DNA from: Thiotrichaceae bacterium
GTDB lineage: Bacteria; Pseudomonadota; Gammaproteobacteria; Thiotrichales; Thiotrichaceae
Assembly: GCA_027083815.1 (NCBI GenBank)
Contig: JALWMR010000059.1
Location: forward strand, 9,348 to 62,910
Direction of reading: 5' to 3'
Length of the DNA stretch: 53,563 nucleotides
The notes below the pieces were generated by a model that saw nothing but the letters and a program-made list of their open reading frames with translations, was not told the origin of the DNA and did no database searches. A program made the translations under genes and the position numbers. This document shows positions 16,547-26,082 of the stretch, in pieces (position 1 is the stretch's first letter; each line of letters opens with the position of its first letter).

Positions 16547-17695
16547 TCATTTTAAGCGTGTATAGGTGCCACCACCGCTAGATGTCACCTGGTTTTGTAA
16601 TTCAAGTATAAGTAACATAGCCGCAATTGACTCTGGGCTAAAGCCCGTTCGTACAACAAGTTGGTCGATCGGTGTTGGGTCAAATCCCATTTTATCTAAT
16701 AAGGTTTGATAATCACCCTGTAGTTTGGGATCTTTTTGCATAGAATCAGAAGCGTGTTCTTGCTTTGAAATGGTGATTATTTCTTGTTTATTAACAACAG
16801 TCATATCAATGACATTTGCCATTTCTTCCAGTATATCCTGAGCTGTTTCAACCAGCTTTGCGCCTTGTCGTATCAGTTGGTGGCAGCCTCGTGCCAAAGG
16901 GTTATGGATAGAGCCAGGAATAGCAAATACCTCTCGATTCTGCTCTCCAGCCAGACGTGCGGTTATTAAAGAACCACTTTGCAGTGCTGCTTCAACCACT
17001 AATGTTCCATGACTCAGGCCGCTAATGATTCGATTTCTACGTGGAAAGTTTTCCGCCTTTGGTTGTGTGCCTATTGGAAATTCACTGACGATGGCACCTT
17101 TTTCAACAATCTTATGTGCGAGGTCTCTGTGTTTCGCCGGGTAGACTCGGTCTATGCCAGTGGCAATAACCGCGATAGTTGGGCTATTAGAGTCGATAGC
17201 GCCCTGATGTGCATATCCATCGACACCTAAGGCCAGGCCGCTTGTGATGCACAAACCTGTTTTACCTAAGTGATGTGCAAAGTCATAACTAGCAGATTGC
17301 CCTCCCTGAGTTGGTTGGCGGCTTCCCACAATGGCAAGTTGAGGATCCTTTAGCAGGGAAGGGTTTCCGTGAATATATAAAAGGGGTGGCGGGTTACTGA
17401 TTTGTTTTAAGAGTGGCGGGTATTCTTTGCAGTTCAGGGTGATGATATGATGGTTATCGGCGGCATTTAGCCATTCGGTATCCGCAAGAATGCTTTGGGA
17501 TTGATTGTTTTTTGAATCAACAATCAGCCTGGCAATTTTATCAGAAACGCCCGCATTTTTTAGCGAAGAAATACTGGCATTTAATGCATCTAGCGGACTA
17601 TCAAATTCTGAAAGGAGTGCTTGAAAGGTTTTTGGACCAACACCTGGAACTCGCGTAAGCGAGATCCAGGATTCTAACTCATTATGTATTGTCAC
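16547..17695 (-). CDS. dprA: DNA processing protein DprA
   Basis: Loads RecA on incoming single-stranded DNA during natural transformation. 382 residues: an N-terminal HhH/SAM-like region (about 10-70), the Rossmann-like core (about 80-290) with IVGSRQPTQGG, TSGLALGVDGYAHQGA, ATGIDRVYPAKH and FPRRNRIISGLS, and a C-terminal winged-helix domain DML1-like (about 325-382). GTG start (codons MTIHNELESW). The presence of dprA suggests competence or plasmid transformation capacity, but no other competence gene is in view. The gene lies 28 bases after the LysM lipoprotein gene. Confidence 0.95.
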   Translation of the reverse strand: MTIHNELESWISLTRVPGVGPKTFQALLSEFDSPLDALNASISSLKNAGVSDKIARLIVDSKNNQSQSILADTEWLNAADNHHIITLNCKEYPPLLKQISNPPPLLYIHGNPSLLKDPQLAIVGSRQPTQGGQSASYDFAHHLGKTGLCITSGLALGVDGYAHQGAIDSNSPTIAVIATGIDRVYPAKHRDLAHKIVEKGAIVSEFPIGTQPKAENFPRRNRIISGLSHGTLVVEAALQSGSLITARLAGEQNREVFAIPGSIHNPLARGCHQLIRQGAKLVETAQDILEEMANVIDMTVVNKQEIITISKQEHASDSMQKDPKLQGDYQTLLDKMGFDPTPIDQLVVRTGFSPESIAAMLLILELQNQVTSSGGGTYTRLK

Positions 17696-17723
17696 AGGCG
17701 GATCTTGCAGGGCAAGTCATTTA

Positions 17724-18914
17724 TTATGGGTTGCCTATCTTATACCCATTTTTAACCTCGTGCGAAGATTTTGTAAGCACCGCATAACTAATATCATTCA
17801 ACACTTTATAAACAATAGCAGTAGCTGCTCTGGCAGGAGGAATACTCACTTTTGCATATTCTCTGGGCGTCCAGTTGCTCGTTTTAACCTTTGCTTGATA
17901 AGGGTCGCTGACAAACTTTGGAGGCGTATATACGCCTAGTGTATAACCAGGTTTGATGCCATTTCGAGCGCCTTGATTAATGGTAATAACCTGAGTTTGA
18001 CCCGAAATCATCTTGGCATCGAATAAAGCAATGATCGATCCTCGAACCTTATGAGTCGGCGTAGTAATGGGAGCATTTAGTACGGCTTTATGATCTTCTT
18101 CAAAGAGTAAGCGGTCGCCGCGTTTTATCTCTCGAATAGACTCGGCAACGGTGGCGGTAGCCACCTCGGCATTGATGGCAGGTTGATCAACTTCAAGGAA
18201 ACCATTATAGATAACTTCATAGCCATACTTTATGCCCGTTTCAGGGTCAGAAAGCATTTTGCCTGGGTGCACAACTGCATAACGTCCACCAGCATGTTTA
18301 TCTGAGAGGTTTTTAACATACACCGTCATATTCTTCTCAATCAACATATTGGCAACACGGGCATCAACAATGTAAGGCGCATTATCAATGGTCTCTTTGT
18401 CTAAAACCTGCGGCCAAACAAGGAATGGAGATAGCGTAGATATTGGCTCACCACCGCCACGACGCTCAATGCGCATTTGTGGGATGAGTTTCTCTACAAC
18501 AGAACCATCAGAAACTTTTATCCTGCGACGTCCGCCTTTATAAATATAAAGAACATCACCGGGATAGATGCGGTGAGGGTTTGCAAGCTTTTGATTTTCA
18601 TCCCAGATTTCTGGCCAATAAGCGGGGTTATTCAAAAACATGTTTGAAATACCCCATAGAGTGTCCCCTTTTTTTACAACATAGCGCTTAGGCGCGTTAT
18701 ATTTAAAAACAGGCTTGGTAACCTGGCGAACCGTTTTGGGTGTATATCTTGCTTCTCTTAATGAGCTTGGGCTACCATAATAGCTATCAAAATTACTGTG
18801 TGTTGGTGAAGATAGACCGGAAGTAGATTGTGAAGAACCCATTGTGCTACAACCACTAACAAATGTTAATGCAAGCACAGAGACAAGTGTCAAATGTGAT
18901 GTTTTAAACGACAT
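17724..18914 (-). CDS. LysM-domain lipoprotein
   Basis: A 396-residue envelope protein with a lipoprotein signal (FVSGC lipobox, Cys about residue 22) and one LysM domain near residues 78-125 (YVVKKGDTLWGISNMFLNNPAYWPEIW...GDVLYI). LysM binds peptidoglycan GlcNAc. The rest (about 150-396) has several beta-rich segments of unknown function, including QVITINQGARNGIKPG, typical of this dprA-linked family. It is divergent from def, an arrangement conserved in gammaproteobacteria. Confidence 0.88.
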   Translation of the reverse strand: MSFKTSHLTLVSVLALTFVSGCSTMGSSQSTSGLSSPTHSNFDSYYGSPSSLREARYTPKTVRQVTKPVFKYNAPKRYVVKKGDTLWGISNMFLNNPAYWPEIWDENQKLANPHRIYPGDVLYIYKGGRRRIKVSDGSVVEKLIPQMRIERRGGGEPISTLSPFLVWPQVLDKETIDNAPYIVDARVANMLIEKNMTVYVKNLSDKHAGGRYAVVHPGKMLSDPETGIKYGYEVIYNGFLEVDQPAINAEVATATVAESIREIKRGDRLLFEEDHKAVLNAPITTPTHKVRGSIIALFDAKMISGQTQVITINQGARNGIKPGYTLGVYTPPKFVSDPYQAKVKTSNWTPREYAKVSIPPARAATAIVYKVLNDISYAVLTKSSHEVKNGYKIGNP

Positions 18915-19044
18915 GAAAGCCCTCGTTATTCTTGTTTGTTATTATTTTGATCGTTAATAGGTATAATAACGCAAGCCTTGAGCAAAAGGGCACTATTTTC
19001 GGACTTACGGTATAACCTCATATTGATTTAGAGAAAAAATACAG

Positions 19045-19554
19045 ATGGCACAACTTGATATTTTAAAATTTCCCGATAAGCGTTTACGTACAAAGGCAGC
19101 ACCTGTTAAAGAGGTGACGGAGGGAATACGTACATTTATAGATGATATGTTTGAAACTATGTACGCAGCACCCGGTATTGGTTTGGCAGCCACGCAGGTA
19201 AATGTTCATCAGCAAATTGTTGTGATAGATATATCCGAAGAAAAAAATCAGCCCTACTGTTTTATTAACCCGGTTATCACCAAATCGGATGGTGAAGAAG
19301 TTTGTGAGGAAGGCTGTTTGTCTGTGCCTGAATACTATGCTGAAGTAAAACGAGCTGATACCGTTACAGTGAAAGCTTTAGATAAAGAAGGGAAGGAGTT
19401 CGAGCTTGAAGCAGATGGGCTTTTAGCCGTTTGTATTCAGCATGAACTAGACCACCTTAAGGGGAAGTTATTCGTTGATTATTTATCACCTTTAAAACAA
19501 CAGCGATTACGTAAAAAATTAGAAAAACGCGCCAAGCAGGCGGCTTCAGCATAG
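19045..19554 (+). CDS. def: Peptide deformylase
   Basis: Removes the formyl group from the N-terminal methionine of nascent proteins. 169 residues with all three motifs: GIGLAATQV (residues 46-54), EGCLSVP (Cys metal ligand) and QHELDHLKG (two His ligands and catalytic Glu); the metal is Fe2+. The start codon is preceded by GAGAAAAAA, a modest ribosome site. It is followed 37 bases later by fmt, the enzyme that adds the formyl group to the initiator tRNA. Confidence 0.97.
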   Translation: MAQLDILKFPDKRLRTKAAPVKEVTEGIRTFIDDMFETMYAAPGIGLAATQVNVHQQIVVIDISEEKNQPYCFINPVITKSDGEEVCEEGCLSVPEYYAEVKRADTVTVKALDKEGKEFELEADGLLAVCIQHELDHLKGKLFVDYLSPLKQQRLRKKLEKRAKQAASA

Positions 19555-19591
19555 TTCTGTCATAGTTCTAGCACAGTTCTGGAAATCCATA

Positions 19592-20530
19592 ATGAAAAAG
19601 TTAAGAATTATTTATGCAGGCACTCCTGAGTTTGCTGTTCCGGCATTGCAGTCTTTGATTGACTCACCCCATGAGGTTGTTGTTGTTTATACACAGCCTG
19701 ACCGTCCGGCGGGCAGAGGAAGAAAAATACAATACGGACCTGTAAAGCAAATTGCCGTAGATGCTGGCATTCCAGTCGAACAACCCATAACGCTTAAGGA
19801 TAAAGCGGCACAAGACACACTAGCTGCTTATAATGCCGATGTGATGATAGTTGCAGCCTATGGGCTGATTCTGCCGCAAGCTGTACTGGATCTACCCAGT
19901 TATGGCTGTTTAAATATCCACGGTTCTTTATTACCTCGTTGGCGCGGTGCGGCACCGATTCATCGTGCGATTCAGTCAGGTGATACAGAAACGGGCGTCA
20001 CTATTATGCAAATGGCCGCAGGTCTGGATACCGGGGATATGCTGTTAAAGCTCAGCTGTCCGATAACAGAGAATGATACCAGTCAATCAATTCATGATAA
20101 ATTAGCAAGCACCGGGGCAACAGCATTGCTTCAGGTGTTAGAGAGGTTACCAGCTGGTGAGATTAAAGCAGAACCGCAAGATGAGTCGCAAGCGACCTAT
20201 GCACATAAGCTGAATAAGGCAGAAGCGGAAATTGACTGGAATCTGCCCGCATCACAAATTGATAGAAACATTCGCGCATTTAACCCATGGCCGGTAGCCT
20301 TCACACTCTATAACGGGAAGCCACTACGCCTGTTTATGTCACGCGTTGAAGATTTATCTTCAAATGAACCTGCAGGAACCATTATCAAGGAATCTCCAGA
20401 GGGAATCTATATTGTAACTGGCGACGGTGTGCTTTCGTTCTCGAAGCTTCAACTGCCAGGAAAAAAAGCTGTGGATGTCAAAGATTTTCTTAATGGTCGC
20501 TCATTACTTGATAAGAAACTGCCCTCATGA
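19592..20530 (+). CDS. fmt: Methionyl-tRNA formyltransferase
   Basis: Transfers formyl from 10-formyl-THF to the initiator Met-tRNA. 312 residues: Rossmann-type N-terminal domain with IHGSLLPRWRGAAPIHRAI (catalytic Asn/His/Asp neighbourhood, SLLPRWRG folate loop) and GVTIMQMAAGLDTGDML, then a C-terminal OB-fold. The length matches the family. The stop codon lies in the palindrome CCTCATGAGG, and a G-loop repeat lies 30 bases later, before rsmB. Confidence 0.97.
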   Translation: MKKLRIIYAGTPEFAVPALQSLIDSPHEVVVVYTQPDRPAGRGRKIQYGPVKQIAVDAGIPVEQPITLKDKAAQDTLAAYNADVMIVAAYGLILPQAVLDLPSYGCLNIHGSLLPRWRGAAPIHRAIQSGDTETGVTIMQMAAGLDTGDMLLKLSCPITENDTSQSIHDKLASTGATALLQVLERLPAGEIKAEPQDESQATYAHKLNKAEAEIDWNLPASQIDRNIRAFNPWPVAFTLYNGKPLRLFMSRVEDLSSNEPAGTIIKESPEGIYIVTGDGVLSFSKLQLPGKKAVDVKDFLNGRSLLDKKLPS

Positions 20531-20560
20531 GGACTTCCTGGGTGCTATCCGGAGAAAAGG

Positions 20561-20590
20561 GCAAAAAAGGTGGGGGGTGTACTTTTTATA
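20561..20590 (+). repeat. G-loop intergenic repeat, copy 4
   Basis: GCAAAAAAGGTGGGGGGTGT followed by ACTTTTTATA, between fmt and rsmB, with the G-rich strand on the coding strand. It is preceded by GGAGAAAAGG. Confidence 0.95.
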
Positions 20591-20621
20591 CTATTAAACC
20601 CCTCTTTTGGAGGGTATAAAC

Positions 20622-21899
20622 ATGTCAAATCAGGCAAACCCCAGGACAATAGCCGCTAAAATACTGCAAAAAGTAATATATAAGGGTGAATCTTTATCTA
20701 CGGCGCTTGCAGACAAAGAAAGTCCATTACTTAGTGATCTTTGTTATGGTTGTTTACGTTGGCACGAGCCACTAAGCTCTATACTTAATCAATTATTGAG
20801 CAAGCCTTTAAAAAACAAAGATAAAGACGTTGAATGCCTGATTCGTGTAGGTTTGTATCAGATTATTTATCAGAAAACGCCCGATCATGCCGCTGTTTCT
20901 GAAACGGTAGGTGCTTTAAAAGGCTTAAAAAAACCATGGGCCAAGAAACTGTTAAATGCCGTTTTGCGGGGTTTCTTACGAGAACAAAAAACACTGTTAG
21001 AAACAATAGATAAGCAGGAAACAAGCAAATATGCCTTTCCAGAATGGTTGCTGGATGAAATAAAACAAGCGTGGCCTGAAAACTGGAAAAATATTTTAGA
21101 ACAATCGAATCAACGTGCGCCAATGACTTTGCGGGTGAACCTTACTCATCAGAGCAGGACAGATTATTTACAAAAACTGGAAAGGGCCGGGGTTGATGCC
21201 AGCAAAATAAAAGGTGTAGACACTGCCATTAAATTAAATAAGCCTTGCCCGGTCTATGACTTGCCAGGTTTTAAAAAAGGTGATGTATCGGTTCAAGATG
21301 GCGCGGCACAGTTAGCGGCTATCTTGCTTGACTGCAAAGATAATATGCGAGTATTAGATGCATGTGCAGCACCGGGAGGAAAAACCGGGCATATACTGGA
21401 AAGCGCTAAAAACCTGGATGTGACTGCGGTGGATAGTAGTGAGTCACGCTTAAACCGTGTCAATGAAAATTTGAACCGGCTTGGCTTAACAGCAAAGGTC
21501 ATTGCTGCAGATGTGTTGGATACTGAAAAATATGCAGCGAATAGATTCTTTGATCGTATTTTATTGGATGCTCCATGTTCTGCAACAGGTGTGATACGCC
21601 GTCACCCCGATATAAAAGTGTTGCGTCGCAAATCTGATATTGCAGCTTTATGCTCGCTACAAGCAAAAATGCTGGATGCGTTGTGGGGCAAGCTTAAACC
21701 CAATGGAATTCTGCTTTATGCTACCTGCTCTATTTTGCCGGAAGAAAATGAACAGCAAATAAAAGCATTTTTAAAGCGCCACAGTGATGCAGTTATTCAA
21801 GGCATAAGCGATGCACAAGGGCTTGGCAGACAGATTTTCCCTGGCGAAAACTCAATGGATGGTTTTTATCTGGCTAAATTAATGAAAAGCGAAAAATAA
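20622..21899 (+). CDS. rsmB: 16S rRNA m5C967 methyltransferase
   Basis: Methylates C967 of 16S rRNA using SAM. 425 residues from ATG 20622, chosen because GGAGGG seven bases upstream is the ribosome site; a TTG at 20607 would bury it. N-terminal NusB-like RNA-binding domain (about 1-140), then the Rossmann methyltransferase with DACAAPGGKT (SAM), DAPCSATGVIRRHPD (first catalytic Cys) and YATCSILPEENE (second Cys). Placement after def-fmt is the classic order. The repeat 30 bases upstream may have been inserted into its promoter or leader. Confidence 0.96.
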   Translation: MSNQANPRTIAAKILQKVIYKGESLSTALADKESPLLSDLCYGCLRWHEPLSSILNQLLSKPLKNKDKDVECLIRVGLYQIIYQKTPDHAAVSETVGALKGLKKPWAKKLLNAVLRGFLREQKTLLETIDKQETSKYAFPEWLLDEIKQAWPENWKNILEQSNQRAPMTLRVNLTHQSRTDYLQKLERAGVDASKIKGVDTAIKLNKPCPVYDLPGFKKGDVSVQDGAAQLAAILLDCKDNMRVLDACAAPGGKTGHILESAKNLDVTAVDSSESRLNRVNENLNRLGLTAKVIAADVLDTEKYAANRFFDRILLDAPCSATGVIRRHPDIKVLRRKSDIAALCSLQAKMLDALWGKLKPNGILLYATCSILPEENEQQIKAFLKRHSDAVIQGISDAQGLGRQIFPGENSMDGFYLAKLMKSEK

Positions 21900-21921
21900 T
21901 AAAAAGTGGTAAAATGAAGCT

Positions 21922-22482
21922 ATGTTTCTGAAAAGAAAAATTTATGCATTGGGTCTATTCCTGTTTTTATGTTTGCTGCCTCTTTATGTGGCGGCAGGTA
22001 ATATTGATTTCAAAGATTTTAGAGTTATTGGTAAAGCGCCCAACTACTCAGTGCAAACCCGCGTAGAATTTAAACTGACTAATTATCTGAAACAAGCACT
22101 ACTCAATGGCATTGCTCTAAATGCCCGTATTCAATTCCGACTTGGTGAGCATAGAAGCTGGTGGTTTAATAAAGATGTTCCACTACGCACCATCCACTAT
22201 CAATTAAAGTATCACGCTTTAAGCCGGCATTATCTGTTATCGCGCAGTGATACAGGAGAAAACTGGAACTTCACTACCTTGCCAACTGCGCTCAGAAAGT
22301 TAAATGAGCTGAGAAGCTATAAGCTTCCTCCCATCAAAGAGCCTGTCAAAAATGGCCAGTATTATATATTTGCCATTGCAGATATGAGCCCCGCAACTCT
22401 TAGACTGCCCTTACGTATTCAATCTTTATTTAGTGATGAATATAAGCTGACGAGTGAAGGTGTATTATGGCCTTTACCTTAA
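21922..22482 (+). CDS. DUF4390 family secreted protein
   Basis: A 186-residue protein with a signal peptide (about residues 1-26) and no obvious catalytic motif. The mixed beta-rich sequence with RLGEHRSWWFNKDVPLRTIHYQLKYHALSRHYL matches the DUF4390 family, always found before ntrY in gammaproteobacteria. Its C-terminus overlaps the ntrY start by 16 bases, so they are translationally coupled. A periplasmic partner of NtrY is an attractive guess but unproven. Confidence 0.82.
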   Translation: MFLKRKIYALGLFLFLCLLPLYVAAGNIDFKDFRVIGKAPNYSVQTRVEFKLTNYLKQALLNGIALNARIQFRLGEHRSWWFNKDVPLRTIHYQLKYHALSRHYLLSRSDTGENWNFTTLPTALRKLNELRSYKLPPIKEPVKNGQYYIFAIADMSPATLRLPLRIQSLFSDEYKLTSEGVLWPLP

Positions 22483-24644
22483 GGAACGTCTTTTTTCAGG
22501 CTTTTCCTGTTGCAATTACTGCATTATTGTTGATTATCTCTCTGCTGCTTCTAAGCTTTTCAACAAAAAACCCCCAACAATCTGGCGTAATAAGCGAATG
22601 GTTAATTCCATTAAATATTGCCATATTGTTTATTTTAATCGCCTTAATCATATACAACGCTGTAAAAGCGTATAAATATCTCCGCTCAGGTCAGGCTGGT
22701 TCACGCTTTACCTTAAAGCTAATGTACGCATTTACCTTGTTAACTATTTTACCGGTGCTTATCGTTTCCTATTTCTCCATGAACTTTATTGGAGACCGCA
22801 TTGATAACTGGTTCAATATTAAAATAGAAGGCGCCCTGGATGATTCATTAGACTTAGCTCGAAGCTCTCTGGATGTAAGAATGCGCCAGCACCTGTTTGA
22901 TCTGGAGCGTGCCGCAACTGCGCTTTCTGGTATTGATGAGCTGGACTATGCCACCTTTATTGAAAATCAATTGCATGCAATGGGTGCCTATGAAATCGTA
23001 TTACTGGGGAATAATAAGCGAATATTAGTTTATAGCGGCGATGACCTGGGAGAACTTTTACCCCATTTTCCAACGGATGATATTTTTCGAAAAATTGCCA
23101 GCCGTGGTTATATGTATCAACTCGAGCCTGTTGGCAAGGCCGGGCTTTTTTCTCGGGTGGCATTAACCCTGTCCCCCGGTGCCGGTCGTGAAACGCTAGT
23201 TTTGACTGCTCTTTTCCCGTTTTCTGAAAAAGAATTGGTATTGGCTGAGAATGTTCAATCCACCTATAACCAGTATCAGGAAATCAGCTTCAGGCGAGGT
23301 CAGGTAAAAAATAATTTTCGCATGACGTTATTGCTTATTATGTTGCTTTCAATATTATTTTCCATTTGGGCTGCTTTTCTCTATTCATTGCGTTTAACAA
23401 AGCCGGTAAGGACATTGCTGGAAGGCACCATGGCAGTAGCTTCTGGTGACTTGCAAAAAAAGTTACCGGTAGAGCAAAAAGATGACTTTAGCTTACTGGC
23501 TCGTTCTTTTAATACCATGACAACCCGTTTATCTGCGGCGCAAAGAGAGAATGAGAAAAGCCGTCAGCAGATGCAACGGCAACACGATTATCTGAATATT
23601 GTATTGGATAATTTAACATCAGGTGTTATCACCCTGGATGATGATTTTGTTATCCGGCGTGTTAATACGGCAGCGGAACAACTGCTGTTAACGTCGCTTA
23701 GAAAGCACGTGGGCAATACATTAAAAGAGATGTGCAAAGAAACGGAGGATCTGTATTCCTTTTATGAGGCAATTGTTCCTCAATTGCAAAAAACATCTGA
23801 AGAAAACAAGGAATGGCAATCAGAAGTCACCATGATAATCGGTGGCGTAAAACATACCCTGGTTTGCAGGGGCGCACTCTTGCCAGAGTTGCTAGATGGC
23901 ACGCAAGGTTATGTTCTTGTTTTTGATGACATCAGTGAGGTCATTCAGGCTGAGCATGATGCAGCGTGGAGTGAAGTGGCAAGACGACTTGCTCATGAAA
24001 TTAAAAACCCACTAACACCGATTCAACTTTCAGCCGAAAGGCTTCAGCGCCGCTTAAAGCCAAAGCTTGATGAAGAGTCGGCAGAACTTTTGGAGCGTAT
24101 GAGTAGCACCATTATTAATCAAGTGGATACCATGAAGAAAATGGTAAATGCGTTTAGTGAATATGCACGGATACCTGAGTTAAAATTGAAGAAGCTCGAA
24201 ATTAATAAGCTTATTCAAGAGGTGGTAGATCTCTATCGCATTAATCAGACGCAGATAAAAGTAGAGCTTAATCTGGAAGACTCTCCTATTATAGATGCTG
24301 ATAGTGACAGGATAAGACAGCTATTGCACAATTTGATAAAAAATGCGCTTGAGGCAATGGAAAACAATGATAACGACTTCCCATCTGTTTTGACATTATC
24401 GTCTAAAATAGACAGGGAAAAGGGGCAGTTTATACTAACAGTTAGTGACACTGGCTCAGGGATTGATGAAGACTTGCTGCCTCACTTATTTGAGCCTTAT
24501 AAAACAACAAAAATTAAAGGTACTGGTCTAGGCCTGGCTATTGTTAAAAGAATAGTTGAAGAACATGATGGATATGTGATTGCAACAAATAACCAAACTC
24601 GTGGCGCAAGTGTTAGTATTCATTTACCACTTTACGGGGTATAA
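22467..24644 (+). CDS. ntrY: Sensor histidine kinase NtrY
   Basis: Membrane sensor kinase, 725 residues, partner of NtrX. N-terminal membrane helices (about 10-110 and about 290-310) flank a periplasmic/sensing region; then HAMP (about 308-360, LYSLRLTKPVRTLLEG), PAS (about 375-495), HisKA with the phospho-acceptor in AHEIKNPLTPIQLSAERL (about 510) and HATPase with NLIKNALEAM, DTGSGI and GTGLGLAI. NtrYX regulates nitrogen metabolism or redox/anaerobic genes in different bacteria. It overlaps DUF4390 by 16 bases and lies 43 bases before ntrX. Confidence 0.94.
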   Translation: MAFTLRNVFFQAFPVAITALLLIISLLLLSFSTKNPQQSGVISEWLIPLNIAILFILIALIIYNAVKAYKYLRSGQAGSRFTLKLMYAFTLLTILPVLIVSYFSMNFIGDRIDNWFNIKIEGALDDSLDLARSSLDVRMRQHLFDLERAATALSGIDELDYATFIENQLHAMGAYEIVLLGNNKRILVYSGDDLGELLPHFPTDDIFRKIASRGYMYQLEPVGKAGLFSRVALTLSPGAGRETLVLTALFPFSEKELVLAENVQSTYNQYQEISFRRGQVKNNFRMTLLLIMLLSILFSIWAAFLYSLRLTKPVRTLLEGTMAVASGDLQKKLPVEQKDDFSLLARSFNTMTTRLSAAQRENEKSRQQMQRQHDYLNIVLDNLTSGVITLDDDFVIRRVNTAAEQLLLTSLRKHVGNTLKEMCKETEDLYSFYEAIVPQLQKTSEENKEWQSEVTMIIGGVKHTLVCRGALLPELLDGTQGYVLVFDDISEVIQAEHDAAWSEVARRLAHEIKNPLTPIQLSAERLQRRLKPKLDEESAELLERMSSTIINQVDTMKKMVNAFSEYARIPELKLKKLEINKLIQEVVDLYRINQTQIKVELNLEDSPIIDADSDRIRQLLHNLIKNALEAMENNDNDFPSVLTLSSKIDREKGQFILTVSDTGSGIDEDLLPHLFEPYKTTKIKGTGLGLAIVKRIVEEHDGYVIATNNQTRGASVSIHLPLYGV

Positions 24645-24687
24645 GCAGCTTGTTGTAATCCCGACTTAAATTAGGAAAGGTTTTTAT

Positions 24688-26064
24688 ATGGCAGCACAAT
24701 ATATTCTTGTCGTTGATGATGAGCCTGATATTCGCCAACTTGTAGGTGAAATACTTGAAGACGAAGGCTATGAAGTGGCGGTTGCAGAAAATGCAGAGCA
24801 GGCTAAAGAACTTCGTCGCAAGAGACGTCCTGATCTTGTCTTGCTGGATATCTGGATGCCAGGCGAAGATGGAATTTCATTATTAAAAGGCTGGCAAAAA
24901 AGCGGAGCACTGTGCTGCCCGGTAATTATGATGTCAGGTCATGGCACCATCGAAACAGCTGTGGAGGCTACCCGTTTGGGAGCCTATGATTTTATCGAAA
25001 AGCCGCTATCCATAGCAAAAATGCTCCTTACGATTGAGAATGCCTTGCATTCTGAAAAACTGACTCAAGAGAATAAGGGCTTACGTGACCAGCTGACAGC
25101 ACCTAAAGACCCGGTTGGTAGTAGCGAGGTAATGAAAAAACTTCGCGAGCAAGCCAAGTTAGTTGCCAAACATAATAAAGTCATTCTCATTTATGGTGAG
25201 TCAGGCGTTGGCAAAGAAGTTTTTGCCCGATATATTCATGCAAATAGTAATGGCGGGAGTAGACCCTTCATCAAGGCAACTGTTTCTTCTATTGATGCCC
25301 AAAATGTCTCCAGGGAGATTTTTGGTTGGGAGTCGGACGATAAGGTTCAATATGGCTTGCTGGACGAGGCGCACGGAGGCTGTTTGTATTTATCTGATAT
25401 TGCAGCACTGCCAGAAGATGCACAAGTTCGGTTAGTAAGTGCGTTACGGGATGGATATTACACTCGTGTGGATGGGGCGGAGCATATTGAACTTGGGTTA
25501 ACATTGATTGTTTCTTCGCAGCATGATCTGCGAGATGATGTAAAAGCAGGCGTGTTTAACAGTGAGCTTTATTTACAGTTAAACGTAGTTCCTTTAATGA
25601 TACCAAGTTTAAGAGATCACCCCGAAGATGTGCCAGAGCTTCTAAGCTATTATGTCGATCAACTTACCGAGCACGATGGCTTGCCCTATAGGCACTTTTC
25701 TGTACCGGCGCAAAATTACCTGCGTAACCATAAATGGTTCGGCAATATACGGGAACTAAGAAACCTGGTGCAACGTCTGCTGATAATGGGTACAGATGCT
25801 GAAATAGATCAGGAAGAAGTAGAAGAATCATTAGGTGCGGAGGTTCCCGTTTTCACTCAGAGTGTTTCAGAGATACCAGACAGTCTTTTCGATCTACCGT
25901 TACGTCAGGCTCGCGAACAATTTGAGCATGACTACCTCGATTTTCAGCTTAAGCGGGTTGATGGAAATGTGAGTAAACTAGCAGAGACAGTACAAATGGA
26001 AAGGACTCACCTTTATCGAAAAATGCGCTCATTAAATATCGATCCTAAAAAATATGGTAAATAA
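24688..26064 (+). CDS. ntrX: Response regulator NtrX (degenerate AAA+ domain)
   Basis: 458 residues: receiver (phospho-Asp54 in LLDIWMPGEDG, K105), sigma54-type AAA+ (about 140-370) and a Fis-type HTH near the C-terminus (NVSKLAETVQMERTHLYRKM). Walker A is intact (GESGVGKE, 170-177). However, the GAFTGA loop that touches sigma-54 is missing (the slot reads EIFGWESDDKVQYG). Walker B reads GCLYLSDI, where DE is expected. The two arginine-finger positions are Asn291 and Gln297 (FNSELYLQL versus FRxDLxxRL). It therefore probably binds DNA without remodelling sigma-54 polymerase. Alphaproteobacterial NtrX also lacks GAFTGA and works with sigma-70. Confidence 0.93.
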   Translation: MAAQYILVVDDEPDIRQLVGEILEDEGYEVAVAENAEQAKELRRKRRPDLVLLDIWMPGEDGISLLKGWQKSGALCCPVIMMSGHGTIETAVEATRLGAYDFIEKPLSIAKMLLTIENALHSEKLTQENKGLRDQLTAPKDPVGSSEVMKKLREQAKLVAKHNKVILIYGESGVGKEVFARYIHANSNGGSRPFIKATVSSIDAQNVSREIFGWESDDKVQYGLLDEAHGGCLYLSDIAALPEDAQVRLVSALRDGYYTRVDGAEHIELGLTLIVSSQHDLRDDVKAGVFNSELYLQLNVVPLMIPSLRDHPEDVPELLSYYVDQLTEHDGLPYRHFSVPAQNYLRNHKWFGNIRELRNLVQRLLIMGTDAEIDQEEVEESLGAEVPVFTQSVSEIPDSLFDLPLRQAREQFEHDYLDFQLKRVDGNVSKLAETVQMERTHLYRKMRSLNIDPKKYGK

Positions 26065-26082
26065 ACTCTTTGAGACCTTTGT

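Noticed and set aside
20514..20530. fmt 3' end as part of an extended G-loop repeat (AACTGCCC shared with copy 8)
   Set aside because: Only eight bases match and the spacing to the core is about 20 bases longer than in copies 8 and 10; the fmt C-terminus is otherwise normal length.
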